A DNA stretch of 64,000 nt. Source: Pseudomonas sp. MPC6 (GTDB lineage Bacteria; Pseudomonadota; Gammaproteobacteria; Pseudomonadales; Pseudomonadaceae). The position numbers and the translations under genes were made by a program. The notes beneath the pieces were generated by a model that searched no databases, was not told where the DNA came from, and was given only the letters and a program-made list of their open reading frames with translations. The first letter of the stretch is position 1; every line of letters begins with the position of its first letter. Location of the stretch: contig NZ_CP034783.1 of assembly GCF_006094435.1 (NCBI RefSeq), positions 1,143,001-1,207,000 on the forward strand, written 5' to 3'. Below are positions 19,631-28,897 of this stretch, one piece after another.

Positions 19631-20812
19631 ATGCAAAATTCAATCGGCGCACCAAAGCAGAGGCTCAGCCTCAGCGATCCGAAAGTGCGTGCGTGGCTAT
19701 TTCAGATCATCACCATTGTCGCGGTGGTCTCGATGGGCTGGTATCTGTTCGACAATACGCAGACCAACCTTGAGCACCGGGGCATTACCTCCGGTTTCAG
19801 CTTCCTGGAGCGCAGTGCCGGTTTTGGCATCGCCCAAACCCTGATCGACTACACCGAATCGGACAGCTATGCCCGGGTGTTTGTCATCGGTCTGCTCAAT
19901 ACCTTACTGGTGACTGTCATCGGCGTAGTCCTGGCGACGATCCTCGGGTTCATCGTCGGCGTGTCACGATTGTCGAAGAACTGGATCATCAACAAGCTGG
20001 CGACCGTCTACGTCGAGGTCTTCCGTAACATTCCGCCACTGCTGCAAATCCTGTTCTGGTACTTCGCGGTGTTCCTGACCATGCCAGGGCCGCGCAACAG
20101 CCATAACTTCGGTGACACCTTCTTCGTCAGCAGCCGCGGCCTGAATATGCCAGCAGCATTGGCTGCGGACGGGTTCTGGCCGTTTGTGGTCAGCATCGTT
20201 GTGGCCATTGTCGCCATCGTGCTGATGTGTCGTTGGGCCAACAAGCGCTTCGAGGCCACCGGCGTGCCATTCCGCAAGTTCTGGACTGGGCTGGCGCTGA
20301 TGCTGGTGATTCCGGCACTGTGCGCGCTGATCTTCGGTGCGCCATTGAAGTGGGAATATCCTCACCTGCAAGGCTTCAACTTTGTCGATGGCTGGGTGTT
20401 GATCCCCGAATTGTTGGCCTTGACCCTGGCCCTGACGGTCTACACGGCAGCATTTATTGCCGAAATCGTGCGTTCGGGCATCGCCTCGGTCAGTCACGGC
20501 CAGACCGAAGCCGCTCACTCGTTGGGATTGCGCAACGGTCCGACCCTGCGCAAGGTGATCATCCCGCAAGCCCTGCGCGTGATCATTCCGCCGCTGACCA
20601 GCCAATACCTGAACCTGGCAAAGAACTCCTCGCTGGCAGCCGGTATCGGTTACCCGGAAATGGTCTCGTTGTTTGCCGGTACGGTGCTGAACCAGACCGG
20701 GCAGGCGATCGAAGTCATTGCCATCACCATGAGCGTGTACCTGGCGATCAGTATCAGCATTTCCTTGCTGATGAACTGGTACAACAAGCGCATTGCGCTG
20801 ATCGAGCGGTAA
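19631..20812 (+). CDS. aapQ: Amino acid ABC transporter permease AapQ
   Basis: This 393-residue inner-membrane protein has several hydrophobic helices. The C-terminal transport domain contains the EAA loop (EAAHSLGLRNGPTLRKVIIPQALRVIIPP) that contacts the ATPase. It is longer than the HisQ/GlnP type because of an extra N-terminal and periplasmic part, as in known AapQ. Together with AapM it forms the channel. It begins 65 bp after aapJ, beyond the hairpin, and is 10 bp from aapM. Confidence 0.94.
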   Translation: MQNSIGAPKQRLSLSDPKVRAWLFQIITIVAVVSMGWYLFDNTQTNLEHRGITSGFSFLERSAGFGIAQTLIDYTESDSYARVFVIGLLNTLLVTVIGVVLATILGFIVGVSRLSKNWIINKLATVYVEVFRNIPPLLQILFWYFAVFLTMPGPRNSHNFGDTFFVSSRGLNMPAALAADGFWPFVVSIVVAIVAIVLMCRWANKRFEATGVPFRKFWTGLALMLVIPALCALIFGAPLKWEYPHLQGFNFVDGWVLIPELLALTLALTVYTAAFIAEIVRSGIASVSHGQTEAAHSLGLRNGPTLRKVIIPQALRVIIPPLTSQYLNLAKNSSLAAGIGYPEMVSLFAGTVLNQTGQAIEVIAITMSVYLAISISISLLMNWYNKRIALIER

Positions 20813-20822
20813 GGAAAAGCGC

Positions 20823-21920
20823 ATGACGACTCATACTTTCAAACCTGACATGCCACCGCCGAACCGCAGTATCGGCGTGGTGGCGTGGATGCGCGCGAAC
20901 ATGTTCTCCAGCTGGCTCAACACCCTGTTGACCCTGTTCGCGTTCTATCTCATCTACCTGGTGGTCCCGCCGATCCTGAGCTGGGCGATCCTCGACGCCA
21001 ACTGGGTCGGCACCAGCCAGGCCGACTGCACCAAGGACGGCGCCTGCTGGGTGTTCATCCAGCAACGCTTCGGCCAGTTCATGTATGGCTACTACCCGGT
21101 GGACCTGCGCTGGCGCGTGGACTTGACCGTGTGGCTGGCGGTGATCGGCGTGGCCCCCTTGTTCATCTCGCGCTTCCCGCGTAAAGCGGTGTACGGGCTG
21201 AGCTTTCTGGTGCTGTATCCAATCATTGCCTACTTCCTGTTGCATGGCGGTCTCTTTGGCCTGACTAACGTCCCGACCAGCCGATGGGGTGGGCTGATGC
21301 TGACGCTGGTGATCGCCACCGTCGGTATTGCCGGTGCATTGCCGCTGGGTATCCTCCTGGCGCTGGGGCGTCGGTCGGACATGCCGGCGATTCGGGTGGT
21401 CTGCGTGACCTTCATCGAATTCTGGCGCGGTGTACCGTTGATCACGGTGCTGTTCATGTCCTCGGTGATGCTGCCGTTGTTCCTGCCTGAAGGCATGAAC
21501 TTCGACAAACTGTTGCGGGCATTGATCGGCGTGATCCTGTTCCAGTCGGCGTACGTCGCCGAAGTGGTGCGCGGTGGTCTGCAAGCGATTCCCAAAGGTC
21601 AGTACGAAGCGGCTGCAGCGATGGGCCTCGGCTACTGGCGCAGCATGGGCCTGGTGATTCTGCCGCAAGCCCTGAAGCTGGTGATCCCCGGCATCGTCAA
21701 CACCTTCATTGCGCTGTTCAAGGACACCAGCCTGGTGATCATCATCGGCCTGTTCGACCTGCTCAACAGCGTCAAGCAAGCCGCCGCCGATCCGAAATGG
21801 CTGGGCATGGCCACTGAAGGCTATGTGTTCGCGGCCCTGGTGTTCTGGATTTTCTGTTTCGGCATGTCGCGCTATTCCATGCATTTGGAACGCAAGCTCG
21901 ACACTGGCCACAAGCGTTAG
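20823..21920 (+). CDS. aapM: Amino acid ABC transporter permease AapM
   Basis: This 365-residue permease pairs with AapQ. Its C-terminal domain carries the EAA motif (YEAAAAMGLGYWRSMGLVILPQALKLVIPG). The N-terminal 150 residues add two to three helices and a loop with a pair of cysteines (ADCTKDGACW), which might form a periplasmic disulphide. It lies in an uninterrupted operon with aapQ (10 bp) and aapP (11 bp). Confidence 0.94.
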   Translation: MTTHTFKPDMPPPNRSIGVVAWMRANMFSSWLNTLLTLFAFYLIYLVVPPILSWAILDANWVGTSQADCTKDGACWVFIQQRFGQFMYGYYPVDLRWRVDLTVWLAVIGVAPLFISRFPRKAVYGLSFLVLYPIIAYFLLHGGLFGLTNVPTSRWGGLMLTLVIATVGIAGALPLGILLALGRRSDMPAIRVVCVTFIEFWRGVPLITVLFMSSVMLPLFLPEGMNFDKLLRALIGVILFQSAYVAEVVRGGLQAIPKGQYEAAAAMGLGYWRSMGLVILPQALKLVIPGIVNTFIALFKDTSLVIIIGLFDLLNSVKQAAADPKWLGMATEGYVFAALVFWIFCFGMSRYSMHLERKLDTGHKR

Positions 21921-21931
21921 GAGCGTAGTTT

Positions 21932-22696
21932 ATGAGTGAAGCGATCAAGCAGCCTGTGAGCCCTGAAGGCATTATTCAGATGCAGGGCGTGAACAAGTGG
22001 TACGGCCAGTTCCACGTGTTGAAAGACATCAACCTCAACGTCAAGCAGGGCGAGCGTATCGTGCTGTGCGGCCCGTCGGGTTCCGGCAAATCCACCACCA
22101 TCCGCTGTCTCAACCGTCTGGAAGAGCACCAGCAGGGCCGTATCGTGGTCGATGGCGTGGAGCTGACCAACGACCTCAAGCAGATCGAATCGGTACGCCG
22201 TGAAGTCGGCATGGTATTCCAGCACTTCAACCTGTTCCCGCACCTGACCATCCTGCAGAACTGCACCCTGGCGCCAATGTGGGTGCGCAAGATGCCCAAG
22301 CGCAAGGCCGAGGAAATCGCCATGCATTACCTGGAGCGCGTGCGCATTCCGGAGCAGGCGCACAAATACCCGGGGCAACTGTCCGGCGGCCAGCAGCAGC
22401 GCGTGGCGATTGCCCGGGCGCTGTGTATGAAACCGAAAATCATGCTGTTCGACGAACCGACTTCGGCGCTCGATCCGGAGATGGTGAAAGAGGTGCTCGA
22501 CACCATGATCGGCCTGGCCGAAGACGGCATGACCATGCTCTGCGTGACCCACGAAATGGGCTTCGCCCGCACCGTGGCCAACCGCGTGATCTTCATGGAC
22601 AAAGGGGAAATCGTCGAACAGGCCGCGCCGAACGACTTCTTCGATAACCCGCAGAATGACCGGACCAAGTTGTTCTTGAGCCAGATCCTGCATTGA
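21932..22696 (+). CDS. aapP: Amino acid ABC transporter ATPase AapP
   Basis: This 254-residue ATPase contains Walker [10 protein letters not shown] at 47-55, Q-loop [12 protein letters not shown], signature LSGGQQQR, Walker [13 protein letters not shown] and the switch histidine in VTHEMGF. It energises uptake of amino acids through AapQM. It is last in the operon and followed by a strong terminator at 22713-22746. Length and motifs are standard for polar amino acid ATPases. Confidence 0.95.
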   Translation: MSEAIKQPVSPEGIIQMQGVNKWYGQFHVLKDINLNVKQGERIVLCGPSGSGKSTTIRCLNRLEEHQQGRIVVDGVELTNDLKQIESVRREVGMVFQHFNLFPHLTILQNCTLAPMWVRKMPKRKAEEIAMHYLERVRIPEQAHKYPGQLSGGQQQRVAIARALCMKPKIMLFDEPTSALDPEMVKEVLDTMIGLAEDGMTMLCVTHEMGFARTVANRVIFMDKGEIVEQAAPNDFFDNPQNDRTKLFLSQILH

Positions 22697-22712
22697 TCGA
22701 CGCCTGATAGTG

Positions 22713-22746
22713 AAATAAACCCGGACCTGTTCCGGGTTTATTTTTT
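22713..22746 (+). terminator. Rho-independent terminator of aapJQMP
   Basis: AAATAAACCCGGA pairs perfectly with TCCGGGTTTATTT around CCTGT and continues into a T-run. Confidence 0.9.
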
Positions 22747-22780
22747 CCCGCAGAAATACGCTGCCTTTGTTGACGCAAAC

Positions 22781-22873
22781 CCTGTAGGAGCTGGCTTGCC
22801 AGCGAAGGCGATGTTCCATTCAGCATTAACGGTGACTGACACACCGCTTTCGATGGCAAGCCAGCTCCTACCG
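22781..22873. repeat. REPIN (GCTGGCTTGCCAGCGA class)
   Basis: Inverted arms flank a spacer containing CATTAACGGTGACTGACAC, the same spacer type as the copy at 25855. Confidence 0.85.
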
Positions 22874-22930
22874 GGGGTTGTGAAACGTCGGGTTGCCCTC
22901 GTGGATAAAGCTGACTACCATGTCAGAAAA

Positions 22931-22951
22931 TTCATCCTATGATTGGATGAA
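22931..22951 (+). promoter_or_regulatory. Operator TTCATCC-N7-GGATGAA over a -10 box
   Basis: Perfect 7-bp arms surround TATGATT, which contains a good -10 (TATGAT at 22938-22943). It lies 13 bp before the GntR-family start codon, so it is probably the autoregulatory site. No convincing -35 was seen. Confidence 0.55.
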
Positions 22952-22963
22952 AGGGCGAATTCC

Positions 22964-23623
22964 ATGTCAGACATGTCTCCATTAATCAAACGATCCCTCG
23001 TCGATCAGGCGCTGGACCAGTTGCGCCAGCGCATCAATGCAGGCACCTGGACCATCGGCCAGCGCCTGCCCACCGAACCTGAGCTGTCTGCCGAGCTGGG
23101 TATCAGCCGCAACACCGTGCGTGAAGCCATGCGTGTGTTGGCGTTTTCCGGTTTGATCGAGATCCGCCAGGGCGACGGCAGCTATCTGCGGGCAGTCATT
23201 GACCCCCTGGACACCATGAAAGCCCTGTCCCGCTGCTCCCATGAGCAGGCGCGGGAGACCCGGCACATCCTGGAAGTCGAAGCCATTGGCCTGGCGGCGT
23301 TGCGCCGCACCGATGAAGACCTGGTGGCATTGCGCGAAGCGTTGGGCGTCAGCGGCAGTCACTGCCACGGTGATCTCGATACCTACATCGCCTGCGATCT
23401 GGTGTTCCACCGGCGTCTGGTGGATGCGGCGCACAACCCGACCCTCAGCGAGTTGTATCGTTATTTTTCCAGCATCGTCGGCGCGCAGTTGCGCCAGACC
23501 CTGAACATCTCACCCCGACGCCAAGCGGTGTTCGACCTTCATGTCGAACTGCTCGATGCCGTCGAGCAACGCGACCCGGAACGGGCCAAAGCCCTGTCGA
23601 GGCAGTTGATCAATGAACCTTGA
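22964..23623 (+). CDS. GntR/FadR-family transcriptional regulator
   Basis: This 219-residue regulator has an N-terminal winged helix (QRLPTEPELSAELGISRNTVREAMRVLAFSGLIEIRQGDGSYLRA, about 25-75). An all-helical FCD ligand-binding domain follows, with metal-ligand-like D and H residues (DLVFHRRLVDAAHN and FDLHVELLDAV). The ATG at 22964 is preferred. A TTG at 22943 would start inside the operator palindrome. The stop overlaps the possible MFS start, so the two genes are co-transcribed and the ligand is probably related to the transporter's substrate. Confidence 0.88.
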   Translation: MSDMSPLIKRSLVDQALDQLRQRINAGTWTIGQRLPTEPELSAELGISRNTVREAMRVLAFSGLIEIRQGDGSYLRAVIDPLDTMKALSRCSHEQARETRHILEVEAIGLAALRRTDEDLVALREALGVSGSHCHGDLDTYIACDLVFHRRLVDAAHNPTLSELYRYFSSIVGAQLRQTLNISPRRQAVFDLHVELLDAVEQRDPERAKALSRQLINEP

Positions 23624-24929
23624 AACCGAGAAACCCATGTCCACCCAGCAGGCCAGCAACAGCAGCATCACGGAGCTCAAGCGTACGGCGGAGCTCGAAG
23701 AGCTGTTGATCGACGCCGAGGCCGATGACGAACAGGTTCAGCAAGCCCACCCTGTCCTGCGGCGGCCATGGTTGTTGTTGCTCGGCCTGATTCTGGTGGC
23801 GCTGAATTTACGTCCAGCATTGTCGAGCATGGCGCCGATGCTCAGCGAGGTCTCGAAGACGCTGGGGTTATCGGCTGCCCAGGCCGGTTTGCTGACGACC
23901 TTGCCGGTCCTTTGCCTCGGGTTGTTCGCCCCACTGGCGCCGGTGCTGGCACGACGTTTTGGTGCCGAGCGAGTGGTGTTGGGGATTCTTCTGATGCTGG
24001 CCGGCGGGATCATTTTGCGCAGCTCTTTCGGTGAGGTCGGCCTATTCGCCGGCAGCGTGCTGGCCGGCGCCAGCATCGGGGTGATCGGCGTGCTGCTGCC
24101 CGGCATCGTCAAACGCGACTTCCCGAAACAAGCCGGCACCATGACCGGCGTCTACACCATGGCCCTGTGCCTGGGCGCGGCCATGGCGGCTGGCGCGACC
24201 GTGCCCTTGAGCGAACATTTCGACAAAAGCTGGGCCCTTGGCCTCGGCTTCTGGGTAGTTCCAGCGTTGGTCGCGGCGATTTTCTGGCTGCCGCAAGTCG
24301 GTCAGCAACACGGCGCGCATCATGTTGCCTATCGGGTCCGAGGGCTGTTGCGTGATCCGTTGGCCTGGCAAGTGACCTTGTACATGGGCCTGCAATCGTC
24401 TTTGGCCTACATCGTGTTTGGCTGGCTGCCGTCGATTCTGATCGGGCGCGGCCTGACGCCAACCCAGGCCGGTCTGGTGTTGTCGGGTTCGGTGATTATC
24501 CAGTTGATCAGCTCGCTGGCAGCACCCTGGCTGGCAACACGTGGCAAGGATCAGCGGCTGGCGATCGTGATCGTCATGGCAATGACCCTCGGCGGTTTGT
24601 TCGGTTGCCTTTATGCACCGATCGACGGCTTGTGGGGCTGGGCGATCCTGCTGGGTCTGGGGCAGGGCGCTACGTTCAGCCTGGCCTTGACCCTGATCGT
24701 GTTGCGTTCGCGGGATGCCCATGTCGCGGCCAACCTGTCGAGCATGGCCCAGGGCTTCGGTTACACCCTGGCATCCATGGGACCGTTCGCGGTCGGCATC
24801 GTGCATGACTGGACCGGTGGCTGGACGGCCCTGGGCTGGATTTTCGGGGTCATCGGCCTCGGCGCGATCATTGCCGGCCTCGGTGCCGGGCGTTCGTTGT
24901 ACGTTCAGGCGGTCAGCGAAAAGGTCTGA
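23613..24929 (+). CDS. CynX/NimT-type MFS transporter
   Basis: This protein of up to 438 residues has about 12 membrane segments after a polar N-terminal tail of about 50 residues. ILVALNLRPALSSMAPML is the family hallmark, and a loop holds GAERVVLGILLM. The group includes cyanate (CynX) and 2-nitroimidazole (NimT) permeases. No cyanase gene is present, so cyanate is unlikely as substrate. The start may be ATG 23613, overlapping the regulator by 11 bp, or ATG 23637 (MSTQQ). The first is listed. The regulator and transporter make a small operon. Confidence 0.85.
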   Translation: MNLETEKPMSTQQASNSSITELKRTAELEELLIDAEADDEQVQQAHPVLRRPWLLLLGLILVALNLRPALSSMAPMLSEVSKTLGLSAAQAGLLTTLPVLCLGLFAPLAPVLARRFGAERVVLGILLMLAGGIILRSSFGEVGLFAGSVLAGASIGVIGVLLPGIVKRDFPKQAGTMTGVYTMALCLGAAMAAGATVPLSEHFDKSWALGLGFWVVPALVAAIFWLPQVGQQHGAHHVAYRVRGLLRDPLAWQVTLYMGLQSSLAYIVFGWLPSILIGRGLTPTQAGLVLSGSVIIQLISSLAAPWLATRGKDQRLAIVIVMAMTLGGLFGCLYAPIDGLWGWAILLGLGQGATFSLALTLIVLRSRDAHVAANLSSMAQGFGYTLASMGPFAVGIVHDWTGGWTALGWIFGVIGLGAIIAGLGAGRSLYVQAVSEKV

Positions 24930-24937
24930 CGACCCCG

Positions 24938-24972
24938 CACTCTCGGTATTCGGCCCACGAATGCCGATAGTG
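24938..24972 (+). terminator. Hairpin after MFS gene
   Basis: CACT-c-TCGGTATTCG pairs with CGAATGCCGA-t-AGTG around GCCCA. The stem is long, but TTCCGCCC downstream is T-poor, so termination may be weak. Confidence 0.55.
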
Positions 24973-25042
24973 TTCCGCCCATTGGCAGACTATCGTGCAG
25001 GCAATCTTTCGTTGTCATCCTGCAAACCCGGGGAGCCTGCCC

Positions 25043-25513
25043 ATGAGTGATGCCCATAACGCATTGATCACCCAGTTCTACCAAGCCTTCCAGCGGCTCG
25101 ATGCCGAGGCCATGAGCGCCTGCTACACCGATGACGTGGTGTTCAGTGATCCGGCGTTCGGTGAACTGCGCGGCCGCGATGCCGGTGACATGTGGCGCAT
25201 GCTCACCACGCGGGCCAGGGATTTCTCCCTGACCTTCGATAACGTGCGCAGTGATGAACGCACCGGCGGTGCGCACTGGGTGGCGACCTACCTGTTCAGC
25301 CAGACCGGCAACACCGTGATCAATGACATTCAGGCGCGTTTCGTGTTTCGCGACGGCAAGATTTGCGAGCATCACGACAGTTTCGATCTGTGGGCCTGGT
25401 CCCGACAGGCGCTGGGTTTCAAGGGGCTGTTGCTGGGCTGGACACCCGCGGTGCGCAACGCCGTCCGCGCTCAGGCCTTGAAGGGGCTGAAGGCATTCCA
25501 GGCCAGTCGCTGA
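25043..25513 (+). CDS. NTF2/SnoaL-like fold protein
   Basis: This 156-residue protein has the cone-shaped NTF2-like pattern. It starts with [38 protein letters not shown], a central beta region follows, and it closes with [24 protein letters not shown]. Such proteins act as isomerases, hydratases or small-ligand binders. The specific activity is unknown. GGGGAG lies 6 bp before the ATG. It is a stand-alone gene between the MFS transporter and the GIY-YIG gene. Confidence 0.85.
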   Translation: MSDAHNALITQFYQAFQRLDAEAMSACYTDDVVFSDPAFGELRGRDAGDMWRMLTTRARDFSLTFDNVRSDERTGGAHWVATYLFSQTGNTVINDIQARFVFRDGKICEHHDSFDLWAWSRQALGFKGLLLGWTPAVRNAVRAQALKGLKAFQASR

Positions 25514-25553
25514 TAAGATCAGCGCTTGTTTACTTGCCAGCCTTGATCGTTAC

Positions 25554-25862
25554 ATGACCAGCCACAGCGAAAATCCTGTCGACGCCGATACCCCGGTGAG
25601 CAAATCCTGGTTCGTTTACCTCGTGCGCGCGGCCAACGGATCGCTTTACTGCGGGGTCAGCGACGACCCGGTCCGCCGCTTTGCCACCCACCAGCGTGGC
25701 AAAGGTGCGCGGTTTTTCCTGTCCAGCCCGGCCGTGGCATTGGTGTACACCGAAGTCTGCCGCGACAAAAGCGACGCCCTGCGGCAGGAGCGGCTGATCA
25801 AAAAACTGAAAAAAAGCGCCAAGGAATGCCTGGTGGCTAGTGAAGCACGCGCACCCCTGTAG
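25554..25862 (+). CDS. GIY-YIG domain protein (UPF0213 type)
   Basis: This 102-residue protein has a single GIY-YIG nuclease-like domain: [37 protein letters not shown], then [25 protein letters not shown]. Catalytic-type Tyr, Arg and Glu are retained. YhbQ-like relatives have DNA-related activity in E. coli, but the role is uncertain. The stop codon TAG and last codons lie inside the first bases of a REP arm (CCCCTGTAGGAG), so the C-terminus ARAPL may be partly repeat-derived. Confidence 0.85.
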   Translation: MTSHSENPVDADTPVSKSWFVYLVRAANGSLYCGVSDDPVRRFATHQRGKGARFFLSSPAVALVYTEVCRDKSDALRQERLIKKLKKSAKECLVASEARAPL

Positions 25863-25964
25863 GAGCTGGCTTGCCAGCGAAGGCGATATTCCATCCAACA
25901 TTGACGGTGACTGACACACCGCCTTCGCTGCGGTGCGGCGATCCGAAAAGCCAGCGCCTACAGG
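25855..25964. repeat. REPIN with interrupted second arm
   Basis: The left arm is intact and provides the stop codon of the GIY-YIG gene. The right arm is split by about 18 bp (CGGTGCGGCGATCCGAAA) between CTTCGCTG and AGCCAGCGCC. The remainder of the 25863-26064 gap shows no gene. Confidence 0.8.
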
Positions 25965-26064
25965 TTATCAATCTGACTGATGAGTTCCCATCAGGCAGAT
26001 GGGTGGGCTGCGTGTGGATTGCGCGCTAAGCTGCGGACTCCTTACCCGTGCGGCGGAGCCGAGC

Positions 26065-27000
26065 ATGTCCGAGTTGATTCTTCATCATTACCCGACGTCC
26101 CCTTTTTCCGAAAAGGCCCGCTTGCTGTTGGGCTTCAAGGGGCTGTCCTGGCGCTCGGTGAAAATTTCGCCGGTGATGCCAAAACCCGATCTGACGGCGT
26201 TGACCGGCGGCTATCGCAAGACGCCGGTGTTGCAGATCGGCGCTGATGTTTATTGCGACACTGCCCTGATCGCCCGTCGTCTGGAACAGGAAAAAGCCTT
26301 GCCGGCGTTCTTTCCGGAAGGTCAGGAAATGATCGCTGCGACATTCGCGGCCTGGGCGGATTCGGTGGTATTCCAGCATGCGGTCAGCCTGGTGTTTCAA
26401 CCGGAATCGATCGCCGTACGCTTCGGCTCTATGCCGCCGGAAGCGATCAAGGCGTTCATTGCCGACCGCGCCGGGTTGTTCAGCGGTGGCAGCGCCACAC
26501 GCCTGTCGGCCGAGCAGGCCCGGCATCAATGGCCAACGATCATGGCACGCCTGGAGCAACAGCTTCAGCGCGAGCAGGGCGACTTCCTGTTGGGCGAGCC
26601 CTCGATCGCCGACTTTGCCCTGGCGCATTCGTTGTGGTTCCTCAAGGCGACGGCGATTACCTCTGCGTGGGTTGACGCGTATCCGGCGGTTTCGGCGTGG
26701 TTGGGGCGCGTAACGGGCTTCGGTCATGGCGCGTTCAGCGAGATGACATCCGGGGAGGCGTTGGAGGTTGCGCGCAATGCCACGCCGGCGGCGTTGCCGG
26801 ATGAGCAGTTCGATGAGCCAAACGGGTTCGAGGCAGGCCAGCAGGTAGTGATTGCCGCAACCGATTACGGGGTTGACCCGGTGGCCGGTGAGTTGATGTT
26901 TGCGGGCTGCGAAGAGTTGATCGTGCGGCGCGAAGACGAACGTGGCGGCGTAGTGCATGTGCACTTTCCGCGGTTTGGATTCCGTATCGAAGCGCAATAA
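26065..27000 (+). CDS. Glutathione S-transferase family protein with C-terminal extension
   Basis: This 311-residue protein starts at MSELILHHYPTSPFSEKARLLLGFKGL, a thioredoxin-like GST N-terminal domain with the cis-proline region YRKTPVLQIG. An all-helical GST C-domain runs to about residue 205. The last 80 to 100 residues form an unusual extra module (TDYGVDPVAGELMFAGCEELIVRREDERGG) that looks like a small beta domain. Function is unknown. It may bind glutathione or another thiol. An upstream start in the same frame lacks a ribosome-binding site. Confidence 0.85.
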   Translation: MSELILHHYPTSPFSEKARLLLGFKGLSWRSVKISPVMPKPDLTALTGGYRKTPVLQIGADVYCDTALIARRLEQEKALPAFFPEGQEMIAATFAAWADSVVFQHAVSLVFQPESIAVRFGSMPPEAIKAFIADRAGLFSGGSATRLSAEQARHQWPTIMARLEQQLQREQGDFLLGEPSIADFALAHSLWFLKATAITSAWVDAYPAVSAWLGRVTGFGHGAFSEMTSGEALEVARNATPAALPDEQFDEPNGFEAGQQVVIAATDYGVDPVAGELMFAGCEELIVRREDERGGVVHVHFPRFGFRIEAQ

Positions 27001-27032
27001 GCGCCAACACGGATCCCCGGTGATACACGGCC

Positions 27033-27128
27033 CCCTGTAGGAGCTGGCTTGCCAGCGAAAGCGGTGGGTCAGACACCCACTGTGTCGCCTGACACGACGC
27101 CTTCGCTGGCAAGCCAGCTCCTACAGGG
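27033..27128. repeat. REPIN (GCTGGCTTGCCAGCGA class)
   Basis: Complete inverted arms with CTGTAGGAGCTGG ends lie between the convergent GST-like and glutaredoxin genes. Confidence 0.85.
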
Positions 27129-27148
27129 GTACGTGTCGTTCTTGAGGG

Positions 27149-27499
27149 TTATTTCAAGGCGGCGAGGATGGCGTCCGGGTCATACCCGCGAATCAACGTC
27201 CCGTTCACATCGAGGATCGGAATCCCGCCGCCACCCAACGCCTCATAGGCCTTGCGCGCCTCGGCATCCTTCTCGATATCGAATTCCTTGTATGGAATGC
27301 CTTTCTGATCAAGAAAGCGTCGGGCCAGTTTGCAGTAACCACACCATTCGGTGGCGTAGAGTACGACGTTGGCCTTGGCCTGAGTTTGCTCGGATACCAC
27401 TTGTGACGGGTTGAACAGCCGCTCGATCTTGCCCCAGTGCTGATAGACCACAACCACCAACAGGATCAGCAGGCATTTTTTCAGGACCCCGGTCAGCAT
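27149..27499 (-). CDS. Membrane-anchored glutaredoxin
   Basis: This 116-residue protein has an N-terminal hydrophobic helix (about 5-19, LKKCLLILLVVVVY). A glutaredoxin domain follows with the dithiol C53-G-Y-C56 and a conserved GGGGIPILDVNG loop carrying the cis-proline. It likely faces the periplasm or sits at the membrane, where it may reduce disulphides or glutathionylated proteins. Its ATG overlaps the ndpA stop by one base (TGATG), so translation is coupled to that nucleoid protein. Confidence 0.88.
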   Translation of the reverse strand: MLTGVLKKCLLILLVVVVYQHWGKIERLFNPSQVVSEQTQAKANVVLYATEWCGYCKLARRFLDQKGIPYKEFDIEKDAEARKAYEALGGGGIPILDVNGTLIRGYDPDAILAALK

Positions 27500-28503
27500 C
27501 AGTTGCGTCGCTTGAGCTGGTCGGTGAGTTGGGTGGGCAGGCCTTTGATGATCAGCGTGCCGGCTTCTTCGTCATATTCGATCTTCGAGCCCAGCAGGTG
27601 CGCTTCGAAGCTGATCGACAGGCCTTCGGCACGGCCCGTGAAGCGGCGGAACTGGTTCAGGGTGCGTTTATCCGCCGGTATCTCCGGTGACAGGCCGTAG
27701 TCCTTGTTGCGGATGTGATCGTAGAAGGCTTTCGGCCGTTCTTCGTCGATCAGCTCCGAGAGCTCTTCCAGGCCCATGGGTTCGCCCATTTTGGCCTGGC
27801 TGCTGGCATAGTCGACCAGGGTCTTGGTCTTCTCGCGGGCGGACTCTTCCGGCAGGTCTTCGCTTTCGACGAAGTCGCTGAAGGCCTTGAGCAAGGTGCG
27901 GGTTTCGCCCGGACCGTCGACGCCTTCCTGGCAGCCGATGAAGTCGCGGAAATACTCCGAAACCTTTTTCCCGTTCTTGCCTTTGATAAACGAAATGTAC
28001 TGCCTGGATTGCTTGTTGTTCTGCCACTCGGAGACGTTGATCCGCGCCGCCAGGTGCAACTGACCCAGGTCCAGGTGCCGCGACGGTGTCACGTCCAGCT
28101 GTTCGGTCACTGCGACGCCTTCACTGTGGTGCAGCAAGGCGATCGCCAGGTAATCGGTCATGCCTTGCTGGTAATGCGCAAACAGCACGTGGCCGCCCAC
28201 AGAGAGGTTGGACTCTTCCATCAGCTTCTGCAGATGTTCCACCGCCACCCGGCTGAACGCCGTGAAATCCTTGCCGCCATCGAGGTATTCCTTCAGCCAG
28301 CCGCTGAAAGGATGTGCCCCGGACTCGGCATGGAACAAACCCCAGGCCTTGCCTTGTTTGGCGTTGTAGCTCTCGTTGAGGTCGGCAAGCATGTTCTCGA
28401 TGGCGCTCGACTCGGGCAGTGCTTCGTCGCGGGCATGGAGAACTGCAGGTGTGCCGTCGGGTTTTTTGTCGATCAGGTGGACGATGCAATGACGGATCGG
28501 CAT
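27499..28503 (-). CDS. ndpA: Nucleoid-associated protein NdpA/YejK
   Basis: This 334-residue protein belongs to the NdpA family. It starts [17 protein letters not shown] and contains the characteristic [26 protein letters not shown] and [22 protein letters not shown] segments. It is a cytoplasmic nucleoid-associated protein of uncertain detailed role. It is divergent from the HU gene, which makes this a small chromatin-protein locus. The gap 28504-28897 must carry both promoters, but I see no high-quality -35/-10 pair. Confidence 0.9.
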   Translation of the reverse strand: MPIRHCIVHLIDKKPDGTPAVLHARDEALPESSAIENMLADLNESYNAKQGKAWGLFHAESGAHPFSGWLKEYLDGGKDFTAFSRVAVEHLQKLMEESNLSVGGHVLFAHYQQGMTDYLAIALLHHSEGVAVTEQLDVTPSRHLDLGQLHLAARINVSEWQNNKQSRQYISFIKGKNGKKVSEYFRDFIGCQEGVDGPGETRTLLKAFSDFVESEDLPEESAREKTKTLVDYASSQAKMGEPMGLEELSELIDEERPKAFYDHIRNKDYGLSPEIPADKRTLNQFRRFTGRAEGLSISFEAHLLGSKIEYDEEAGTLIIKGLPTQLTDQLKRRN

Positions 28504-28897
28504 GGGCTTCTCGGCTGATTGAAGAGAGGAGGGCGTGCTCCCCGAAAAAGCGCTCAGTGTACCGCAACCACTGGTTATGGCGCGGCACGAAGGGCAATTC
28601 CAGCCCTCGCGACGGTGCTTATGCGGTTTTTTACAGTTTTAGTGTAATAAAGCTGACCAATTGGGTAGCAAGAGGCGGATATTTCCCCGTCTCTGTGCTA
28701 GTTTTGCCCGGTCTTGCGCGAAGTCACTGCGTTAAGCGTGCATTCAGCATTTGTCAGGTCGAACCAAACCCTGATTTCGGTATCTATAACCCCGATCCCG
28801 TGGTTATTGGCCGAGGGTGCCAGATCCAGAAGATCGGGCTCGATGGCTGACACTGCACTCTGCAATCCATATGAATTTGATAGGGAAGGAACACTAC

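Noticed and set aside
22943..22963. TTG start extending the GntR regulator by seven residues
   Set aside because: It lies inside the promoter palindrome, so it would be upstream of or at the transcript start.
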